A DNA stretch of 64,000 nucleotides from Blastomyces gilchristii SLH14081 (lineage: Eukaryota; Ascomycota; Eurotiomycetes; Onygenales; Ajellomycetaceae), in NCBI RefSeq assembly GCF_000003855.2, contig NW_003101677.1, positions 489,008-553,007 on the forward strand. The letters run 5' to 3'. Under the pieces are notes generated by a model. That model searched no databases. It saw only the letters and a program-made list of their open reading frames with translations, and was not told where the DNA came from. The position numbers were made by a program, and so were the translations under genes. This document shows, one piece after another, positions 54,860-64,000 of this stretch (positions are counted from its first letter, which is position 1; the number at the start of each line of letters is the position of its first letter).

Positions 54860-57800
54860 ATAGAAACTTAAATTGCATTCATTCTTGTCTTCAGATTGCA
54901 TTTGAATAAAAAGTTGACTTTGTACTTCTTCAAGAATCAAACTTTGATACTGAGCAAAAGTATATCATTTCTCATTCAAGCTATTACTGCTTTCTTCCTG
55001 AAAAATCTGAGATAAAATCAAGAGTAGTGATCTATGAAAGAAAAAGATCAAGATATCAATTTAATCTGAGATTTGATATCATATCTGACTCTGATATTCT
55101 AGTGAGTGACATTATAGATAAAGATAATGAGTTTGATACTATTCAACTTATAAATATCTATAATGAAAAGTCATTGAAAGAAAACAACAATATCTGAACA
55201 ATTGACAGAGGATTTTTGAATATAACTCTGTTAAAAAACTCTATAATTGCAGGAGACTTCAATACACATCATTTCTGATGAAACTCAGAGTGCACAAGAG
55301 CAGTAAGAGCAGATAAACTGATTGAATGAACTTTTGAGCATTCAATAGATTTAGTTAACAAGTCTGATCAACAAACATTCTTTAGAAAAGACATGAAACA
55401 GAAATCTATTATAGATCTAACTTTCATGTCACAAAATCTAATTGAAAAAAGACTTATAAACTGATTTATTGATTCAAATGAAACCTCAGAATCAGGTCAT
55501 GAGATCATTCAATTTGATATTGAACTGAGTGAAAAACAAAGAAGTGAAAATCCTCTTCTCTCTAATCAGTATAACTTTGAAAAAGCTGATTGAAAAGCAG
55601 TTGAAGAAAGAGTAAAACAGCTAAAATCTGAAAGACAGAGTGAGCTCTATTGAAATCAAAGCCAAGATATCTTAAATGAAATGCTTGAGAATAGAGTAAA
55701 GCTGATTATATCTATTCTTCTAACAAGTATTGAAGAAAATATTTCAAAGAAAAAATCTTCTGAGTATTTCAAACCTTGATGAAATGAGAATATCACTTCT
55801 AAAAGAAAGCAATTAGTCACTGCTAAGAGAGATTGAAAGAATAACTTAATATCTGATGAAGAGTTCAAAGCTATTCAAAATAAATATTTTTCAGGTATTA
55901 AAAAAGTCAAAACAGATTGCTGGAACAAATTTCTTGAAGAAGCATAAGAAAAAGAAGTTTTTAAAGTCTTCAACTATACTAAAACAAGAAGTGTAGCAAA
56001 GCTTTCAACCTTAGAATATGAATTTCAGAATGAATTGTATACAGCAAACTCTTTTGAGAAAAAATATCAAGCTTTTATAAGAATTCTCTTTCAAAACTCA
56101 TCACATTTAGAAGAGAAGAATATGTCATTTCATGAATATATTGATGAAAATAACTGAGAATGATCTGAGCTTACATGTGATGAACTAGAGTCAGCAATAT
56201 TCTCAAGTTCAATTAAAACTGCTGCAGGGCCTGATTCAATTAATCACTTGATTATTCAAAACACATATTCCTACTTGAAGAATGAATATTTTGAGCTCTT
56301 TTTCAATCTCTTAAAAAATGATTATCATTCTGAATGCTGGAGAGAATCTACTGAAGTAATTCTTACAAAACCTAATAAAAAAGCTTCAATTTCTAAGTTA
56401 TATAGAGTAATATCTCTGTTGAACTGTTTGAACAAAATTCTAGAAAAGATAATAGCTACTAGATTATCTTTTATAAGCTCTATTAGTGATTCTCTTCTAT
56501 TTAATAAATAAATGAGAGATAGAAAACAATGTTCTGTAATTGATACTGTTCTCTCAGTTATTCATGATATTCAAGTAACAAAGCATGAAGGCCTGGTCTC
56601 AACTGCAGTTTTTATTGATATAAAAGATGCATTTGATCATGTTTCAAAGTCTAAGATGATTCAAACTTTGAAGATGTTAAAACTGTCACTTTCTCTAATA
56701 AAATGAGTTAATTATTTTATATCTAAAAGAATTATACAACTATTCTTTGTTAGAAGAAAATAAGATAAAACTGAGATAAAAATAGAAGTATTATAAGAAT
56801 CTTCAATCTCACCTGTTTTATTTACAATATACACTGCATATCTATTCAAGAATAGAGAGATGAAAATAGTGAGATCTTCAAGTTATATAGATGATATTGA
56901 TCTACTCTATAGTTCAAAGACAATCAAAGAGAATTTAGAAGTGATTGAGAAAGTAGTAAAGAAAATCTTTGTTAGAGCAGATATCAATCTAATTCAATTT
57001 GATATGAATAAAACTGAGTTAATTCACTTTTTTTCCAGGTTTAATGAGAAAGAACTAAGTCTAACTCTTTTGAATAAAGAGATTAAACTCAGTTTGAATG
57101 TCAAATGGCTAGGAGTATGATTAAACTCCAAGTTGAATTTTAAATATCATGTTCAACAAAGAATCATCAAGACAGAGAGACTACTGAATAGTATAATCAG
57201 ACTATCAAATACTGAGAGAGGTCTATTCTTTCAGGCTATGAGACAGTTATACATAGCCTGTATTACCTCAGTAGCTGATTATGAAGTTTAAGTTTGATAA
57301 AACAATGAAGATAACTTCACTGAACTCTTTCAAAGTCTATAAAACAGAGCTTTGAGAAGAATTCTGAGAGCATTCAAATCATCTTCTATTAAAGCAATGA
57401 AAATTGAAGCTTCAATTTCATCTTCTACTATTCAATTTGAAAAGACCTGTATGAACTATGCTCTGAGAGTTATGAAGATGAGCTTAAATCATATAATCAG
57501 AGAAAGAGTCTCTTCTTCATTTTCATCAGTTAACTCAGGAAATGGACTGAATTGAAATAGATTTCTTGATTGAAATGAGAATAATGCTTTAAAGAAAATG
57601 CTCTCTCAACTGTATAGACTATGTTTACTTATTAAGAATTAATTTTCTTCATTAAATATTGAGAAAATTGATCATGAGAAGATATGTCTCTGAAGAGAAA
57701 AGCTAGAATCTCTCATAGACTTACAAATAAGTGAACTATCTAAAGAGAGAGAATATGAACAGCATTTGAAGAAGATCTCTACAATCAATATAAAAGACTC

Positions 57801-58735
57801 TATTCTGATTTACTCAGATGACTCAAAAAATGAGAATTTGAATAGATTAGACGCTGGCATTGCTTATACTGAAGATAATATCAATTTTATCTCAGATTTC
57901 TGGAACTTAGACTGTGAATCTGAAGTCTTTGATGCTGAACTATTTGTAATAGTGAAAGCTTTCAAACTCATTGAAATAAAATCTCATAAAAGAGGAAATA
58001 GTTTGAAAGAAACATGAATATTCTCTGATAGTTAAGCTGCTTTAAAAAGACTTAGAAATAGTCAGATTCATAATGATCAAATGAATCTTGAACTGATTTT
58101 AAACTCTGTTTTGAAAATTCAAAAGAGAAGAACATCAAAACTGATAATTCATCTGCATTGAGTTCCTGCTCATATGAATATTCATGGCAATGAATTGACT
58201 GATTCAGCTGTAAAAAAGGGTTCAGAATTAAGCAGATCTATTCAAAAAACAGTGTCCTGATCTTTTATAAAGAGAAAGATAAAAGAATCTTGTTTAAATA
58301 AGTGAAATGAAAGCTGACAGAAACAAAAGAAGAGCATATATTATTCAAGATTTGAGATAAAATCAAAGTGGAAATCTTGTTCAATTAAATGTAAAAAGAA
58401 AATATTCTCATCTATAATTCAGCTGAAACTAGGACATGGTTATTTCAAATCCTATATACAAAGATTTGATGATAGATTTGATTCAACAGAGTGCTCATTC
58501 TGCAATGCAAATGAAAATTCTGAGTATATTGTAATACATTGTGCATTATACAATAGTCTCAGAGTCAGATTAAAGAAGAAGTATGATTTAAATCAATTAA
58601 ATATAAGGTTCTTATTCTCAACTGAGACAGGAATTAAATACTTAATAGACTTTCTATCAGAAACTCAAGCAGCTACAAGAAAATGACTGAATTCAGAAGT
58701 ATCTGAATATGAAGAGACAGAAATTGATTAGATAT
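54860..58735 (+). pseudogene. LINE ORF2 (endonuclease, RT, RNase H)
   Basis: Endonuclease motifs read at about 54920-55520 (DFVLLQESNFD; IIAGDFNTHHF; IIDLTFMSQ; SGHEIIQFD). RT is at about 56200-57120 (ADINLIQFDMNKTELIHFF; SYIDDIDLLYS, the catalytic IDD). RNase H-like motifs follow at about 57790-58220, and CSFCNANENSEYIVIHC at about 58492-58542. Open stretches alternate with stops. The two LINE copies are colinear from about 56730 to the end. Confidence 0.8.
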
Positions 58736-59124
58736 AGTCTGTTAAAACAGCTATATACTATCTTTTAATAATTTTATTTTATTATAGTCTCTTTTTACTG
58801 TACTTGTTTCTTTCTATTCTTTTCTATCTATCTATTTAATGTGTCTATCTTCAAGACTATGTTCTCTTTTCCTTTGTTATGATATTTTCAAATGATTTCA
58901 AAGTATCAGAAGGTGTTGAAATACTGCAATTTGTAAACAGTTTTTGTATTCTGGGCCGGAATTTTCTGATTTTGCATATCTGAAATTGATAAATGTATAA
59001 TAGTTGACTCTATAGATATAGAAAAAACCCTGAGAACTAAAGGTTCTCAGATAGATGTCATAGTCTCTGACTGCATACATCTATAATTGAAGAATAATAA
59101 TAATAATAATAATCTACATTCTGA

Positions 59125-59368
59125 TGACTTCAGATATTAGAAAATTTCACTAGAATTATAATTAGTTTATAATAAATATTTCTGAATAACATTATAGTAA
59201 TTATAGTAGAGAGATAACTCTTCAGTAATCTATAATATAATCTATTAATAATTATTTCATAGTTCATCTCAGTGTTTGTGTTAAATTTTTTATAAATTTC
59301 ATGACCTGAAATCAGGTGTTAAGAATGAAGTAGTTATTTATTATTATTAGAAAAAAGTATTCTGTGTT
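59125..59368 (-). pseudogene. hAT transposase remnant, N-terminal side
   Basis: Continuation of the minus-strand reading of 50522-51395 across the LINE insertion. It gives QKYLL-type peptide with many stops. Assignment depends on continuity with the other half. Confidence 0.4.
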
Positions 59369-59607
59369 TAAACTGACTATGTAACCGTGTCTGAGATCAG
59401 AATCAGAATATTTAATAATCTTATTATCAATTCAACTAATTTGATTACACAGTTTTAACATTAGATAGTAGTCTTATACTATCTCAGTGAGACTTACTGT
59501 CTACTCTTATCATATTTTTCAAATGAGATCATAATTTTCACTTCTCAATTTAAATTATTTTTATTGCTTTAAATGACTTTAAATCTTACTTGAGTGTTAT
59601 TAAAAAG
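59369..59607 (-). mobile_element. hAT-like MITE, copy C, left half only in window
   Basis: Inverted orientation: TAAACTGACTATGTAACCGT at 59369 corresponds to the end of copy A with C-to-T/G-to-A changes. Homology stops at 59607, where the inverted gypsy LTR begins, so the gypsy element inserted into this MITE. The other half should lie beyond base 64000. Confidence 0.8.
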
Positions 59608-59921
59608 TGTAAGAGGCGTACACTGAATAGATTGATATGATATTAATAGATCTTATATAACAAAGAGAAAAACATTAGAGAAGAAAAGAAAGAGAAAGTA
59701 TGGAAATCAGTGATCAGATTGAATATTTATACATGTACATAGTAATGTACATAATGAAGATTCAGAGCAGAAGAATAGAAATTCTGTAGATTTTCAGCTG
59801 AGAATCAGTGACTGAGAATTGAAATAGTAGAAATCTGTAAAGCAACTGAGAATCAGAACAGTAGAAATCTGTGAAGTGTAACAGAATAGTCTATATAATT
59901 GATCAGATGCAGTCTGTCATA
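59608..59921 (-). repeat. LTR of the inverted gypsy copy
   Basis: Begins TGTAAGAGGCGTACACTGAA and ends CTGTCATA. About 60 bp shorter than the LTRs at 28686 and 34144, so it has an internal deletion. Confidence 0.85.
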
Positions 59922-62900
59922 TTAACCTGTCTCTTTCAGAAGCAGTTCTTATCAGTCAAGAGCTGCTGTTTTGAATAACACAGAACTCAGAGTTCAGGTC
60001 AGTTGATCATAGCTGACTCATTTCATAAGATATTATCAGCTACAGCTGTGAGATCTCTTATTGAGAATATTCTCAATCTCTTACTCAAGCTCATTATCTT
60101 CTTCTATAATGTCTGGCAGCTGTCAGTCAGAAGTCAGTTGAGAAGAGAATAAGTCAGTGATAGTGCAGCAGAGTAAGCTTATATGAAAGATATTATGAAT
60201 CTCTGATAATGTGTCAAGATAATAGTTATAACTATCTAGAACTTCTATCACTTTATACTTGATATAACAGTAATTCAGTGTATGAGATGAACATGTAATC
60301 TGTATATTCTTAAGATTTAATTATACAAGATCTTCTATCTTATACTGCTCTGCAGAATCTCATCAAATATTAATTTAATCTTCTTAATCTTATTTAGTAC
60401 TTGTTATGAAGGCTTCTGCTCAGTCACAGATATCTCAGAGTTTTATCACTATATTATCAGTAATCTGAATTGAACTGTGAAGATTCAGTATGAACTGTGT
60501 AATCTTTAGAAGATCTAACATCTTCATGTAATAACTATATATAAGAAAGAACAGACTTATATCTGTTAAAATAACATCTCAATCATTGATAGTAATCTCT
60601 ATGTGTAGAAGAAGATTATATTAATCATCTTATAAATGATTATAGAACTTATAAAGATAATTCTTTATAGTCTGAATTATCTGTTCTGATATGTCATCAG
60701 TCTCAGAGTGATACACAGTTGATAGATAGTGTATAATCTTGAGAACTTGACAGATTCTTGTTCAGAGAGTACTCATAAATTGACAGCTTTAATTCAATAC
60801 TATAGATTTCAGTAATTCATACATTTAATAGAACAGGCTTCATAGAAAAGCTTCAGTGACTTATTCAGTATTCATCTTATTACAAGATTTCAATATTACA
60901 TCTTTACTTAATTAATTCACAATGATCAGAATGTTTCTACAACTCTTACTCTTAGATAGATTAATAGTAAAGTCAATCACTACATCTCATCAGATTCTAT
61001 CAGAGATATTAAGTGATTTCAATAGATCTTTTCTACAGTTCTTTCATAAGATAATAGAAGAATAGTAATTGCAATTTCAGACAAAGCATCTGATACTGTT
61101 TAATATCTCAGATTAGTAGAACTCTCAGAAGATCATTCTATATAGTTATTCACAGTCTAAATAATCAGTTATACACAAATCATGCATCTCTTGCATTATC
61201 TGAGTGTGTAAGGATTTGAAGTGAGAGACTCAGCATCATTCATGAAATTGTAAAGTGTTATTATCATCAATTGAATATTCTGAGATATCAGTTCTTATAT
61301 GTAGTTCTGAGGGAAATCAGAGTGCTTCTTGACATACTGCTTTGATAAGAGTTTGAAGAAGTTCATCAGTCTGAGCTGCTGTATATCACAGTTCATTCAG
61401 TGTAAAGAAAGTGAAGATATCAATATCAGTATCAGTTCAGAGACTGAGTGTTCTAATTAAAGAAGTGTGAATAGTGTCATGAATTGTTCTATCTTGATTA
61501 ATCAATATCTTCAGATCTAAGAGCTGATGCTCTCAGTTCATTCAGTGTGTGTATGTCACATCAGACAGTATATCTTATTCTCATTATAAGAGAGTGTCTG
61601 TCATTGAGTTCTGACTGCTGAGATGATAGTGTATTGTAAAATGAAAGCAGCTTAGAAATTCAGATCATTGTATCTATTATTCAGTGAGTTTACAGATGAT
61701 TGTAAAGAACTTAAGATTCTTATAATCTGTGATTATCTCAAATTCAGAGATACTTCAGAGTTCAGAGTCTCATTCTTCTAGACAGTGTATAATTGTGAGA
61801 AGTTTCTTGTCATTAGACTGGCCGCTGAGATTATGAATTTCACATTTAATCTCATTTGATCTGATCTCATACATTTCTTGGCGTGAATCCCGCTGGGACT
61901 AGCCATTAAAAAAACATGCAAAGTGACTATATATCAGATCTTAAAATGGAATCATGACTTGAAAAAAATGAGAAAGTGGTCTCATTTGATCTCATTTAGT
62001 CTCATTCTTGACATAAAGTTACTATTTTTAGACATTTTAAGGTTTTTTTTAGACTATTTTTAATTTTTTAAAAAGTAACACTTTTTGATAACACTCAAAT
62101 GAGATTTAAAGTTATTTAAAGCAATAAAAATAATTTAAATTGATAAGTGAAAATCATGGTCCCATTTGAAAAATGTGACAAGAGTAGACAGTAAGTCTCA
62201 CTGAGACTGTATGAGACTACTATCTAATGTTAAAACCATGTAATGAGATCAGTTGAATTGATAATAAGACTATTAAAAAATCTGGTCCTGAACTCAGACA
62301 CAGTCACATGATCAGTCTACTTGTCATAGATCTCATAGTTGAATTCAGCAGAACTCAGTTTCTTAGACATAAAGACACATAATTATAAGATATCTTCATC
62401 ATTATATTGCAATATAGCTTCTTCTATGACATAGTCAGAGAAATCAGCTTCAACAACTGTCTTATAATCAGAATTAAATATTATTAACAGAGAGATATTA
62501 ATAAATATCTTCTTTATCTGTATAAATACAGCTTCAGTGTCTGCTGATTATTGAAATACTGAGTCTTTCTTAGTGAGTTCTGTAAGTGATCTCATGATAT
62601 CTGAGAAGTTTCATATAAATCACTGATAGAAGTTAGCAAATTCAATGAAGCTTCATACATCTTTCACAGTATGTGAAGCCTCTCACTTGAGAATAGCAGA
62701 GATCTTCTCAGAATTCATTCAAATTCTCTTGTCAGCTTCTATGATAAAACCTAGGTATTTTGTACTCTTGACTTTGAAATCACACTTGTCAATATCTATT
62801 GATAGTTCTGTCTCTCATAATTATTGTAATATCTTTCACACATGTTCTTAATATTCTTTTCTGAATCTGTCAGTGAAGATGAGAATGTTATCTAGATATG

Positions 62901-64000
62901 CAGATGCAAACTCATTAAGGAAATCTCAGAGTGCTCAGTTGATATACTTCTGAAATGTACTGAGAGCATTAGTCAGTTCAAAGAATGTGACTACTCATTC
63001 AAAGAGACTATAACATGTTCAAAATACTGTAAGTTATTCATCTTCTTCAGTGATACAAATCTTATGAAACATGATAATGACATCTAACTTTATAAATCAT
63101 TGAGCTTGTCTGATACATGCTAGAGTTTCATTGATAAGAGATAAGAGATAACAATCTTTCTTTATCAATCTGTTCAGATCTTAATAGTTCACACAGAATC
63201 AGAGTTCTTTATCTGACTTCTTTGTAAAGAGACTAGAAGCTGCAGTGAAAGAGTTGCTAACATGTATAAATTCTTTATTTAACAGATTATTGAGTATCTT
63301 CTGAAGAAGAAGGAGTTCATCTCAAGACATATTATAAAGAGAATCTCACAGTGACTCAGAGTTCTTATCATTCTTCTTTTCTAACTTGATACTGTGATTC
63401 ACTCCTGAGCCTTGTAAAGAAGGTATATTCATAATGTTATCTTGTCAGAAAATATCTAGATATCCATAATATTGTTAAGAAAGTTTTATGTAAGAATCTG
63501 TTATTGTAGTATAGAATAACTTCTCTAGAGCTTTCTTGATATTAGTCAGACTGACAGAATAGATTGATACATGATTCTGCTGTCAGTGACTTTGTCAGTG
63601 ACTCTGTCAGCAGTTTTGATAATGACTTCTTTTTCAGAGCATTTCATAAGTGTTGGCAGAGATCTGTGTAAGATTCATAGTCTTGTGAATATCATCTTCA
63701 TGAATTCTATCATTGTTAGAGAATATTAAGCTCCTGTTTTAAGCATTCAATAAAATGCCTTATTCAGATAGCCAGGCAAGTCCTAGCATGAGATCATAGT
63801 CAAGATTCTTAACTTTGTATGCATAGGCATCTTCACATTGGTATTCTTCAACATCTATGTTTAGTTTCATCATGTAATGAGTGTGATTGTCTTTTGAATC
63901 ATCAAATCCTGCAAGGAGTTGAGATCTTGATAAGGGAATATGCTGAAGGTTATAACATCTTATGATTGAAGATTTAATCATTGCATAATGACATAGACTG
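59922..64000 (-). pseudogene. gag-pol of the inverted gypsy copy
   Basis: The minus strand is colinear with 34143-30561. The protease-region frame 63981-63760 is open and ends GLAWLSE, retaining the TGG that is TGA in copy 1. Other regions have stops. The frame is interrupted by the MITE at 61814-62319. Confidence 0.75.
61814..62319 (+). mobile_element. 506-bp hAT-like MITE, copy B, inside the gypsy copy
   Basis: TAGACTGG...CAGTCTA, flanked by the perfect 8-bp duplication CTTGTCAT (61806-61813 and 62320-62327). Removing it and one duplication restores the gypsy sequence of copy 1 at this point. Length is the same as copy A; differences between the two are mostly transitions. Confidence 0.92.

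Larger units (their letters stand above)
51396..59111 (+). mobile_element. Full-length Tad-like LINE, 7.7 kb
   Basis: Bounded by the 13-bp target duplication ATCTACATTCTGA (51383-51395 and 59112-59124), with an (AAT)n 3' tail. The 5' UTR (51396-53168) holds a RIP-spared GC-balanced segment and two tandem-repeat arrays. ORF1 (from 53169) has zinc knuckles. ORF2 has AP-endonuclease, RT, RNase H and a Cys/His tail. This architecture fits the Tad/I group of fungal LINEs. Many stops make it inactive. A truncated sister copy lies at 36626-39005. Confidence 0.92.
59608..64000 (-). mobile_element. Inverted second copy of gypsy 1, running off the right edge
   Basis: It starts with the reverse complement of the family LTR (59608-59921, 314 bp, shorter than the 373-bp LTRs of copy 1) and continues through chromodomain, integrase and RT towards gag. 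The match to copy 1 reaches about base 30561-equivalent at the window end. A MITE (61814-62319) is inserted in it. It is partly less mutated than copy 1. Confidence 0.88.

Noticed and set aside
62645..62851. Plus-strand 68-codon ORF (and its partner 31925-31710 minus)
   Set aside because: Both are antisense shadows of the gypsy RT region, conserved only because the two gypsy copies are related.
1..64000. tRNA, rRNA, telomeric (TTAGGG)n repeats, bacterial-type operons
   Set aside because: None was recognised on reading both strands; a tRNA scan would be needed to exclude intron-bearing tRNAs.

Overview
The window looks like a chromosome segment of a filamentous ascomycete, probably Eurotiomycete-like (Aspergillus/Penicillium type). 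This is inferred from short introns (about 47-82 bp, GTRNGT...CTNAC...YAG), from gene families I associate with such fungi (FHA-kinase, APH-type kinase, DUF3435/FluG-domain recombinase, Myb-like and small MADS-like proteins), and from large AT-rich blocks of repeats that carry the marks of repeat-induced point mutation (RIP). Those marks are near-absence of CG dinucleotides, rarity of GG/CC, and reading frames broken by TGA/TAG/TAA where relatives have TGG, CGA or CAA/CAG.

Layout. (1) Bases 1-2874: gene-bearing, balanced composition, with a gene tail, MADS-like remnants and a RING-like gene. (2) 2883-13312: a 10.4-kb AT-rich element with terminal inverted repeats and an 8-bp target duplication (GGGCTAGT). 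It contains a wrecked minus-strand gene resembling the uncharacterised DUF6589 family. (3) 13321-28110: a balanced gene island. In order it holds small unrecognised ORFs, a coiled-coil protein, a broken FHA-kinase, an APH-family kinase, a conserved fungal protein, a Myb/C2H2 regulator, a truncated second RING gene with a minisatellite, an F-box-like gene, and an apparently intact five-exon DUF3435 tyrosine recombinase (the domain of Starship 'captains'). (4) 28110-64000: a nest of transposons. These are a complete Ty3/gypsy chromovirus (28686-34516, duplication GAATG), a 506-bp hAT-like MITE, a Ty1/copia element (35119-50521) split by a 5'-truncated LINE (36626-39005) and by a second gypsy element (42456-50289), a wrecked hAT transposase split by a full-length LINE (51396-59111), half a MITE, and an inverted second copy of the first gypsy running off the right edge, itself carrying a MITE.

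The genes do not form a recognisable pathway. The island is a mixture of regulatory and kinase-like genes, several broken, beside a mobile-element recombinase. The most interesting points are the DUF6589-bearing TIR element, the intact captain-like recombinase with its duplicated tail and upstream repeats, the Myb-zinc-finger fusion with an internal duplication, and the precisely datable nested insertions. Exon joins, family names and domain matches come from reading the sequence and from memory of the families. No database search was possible.
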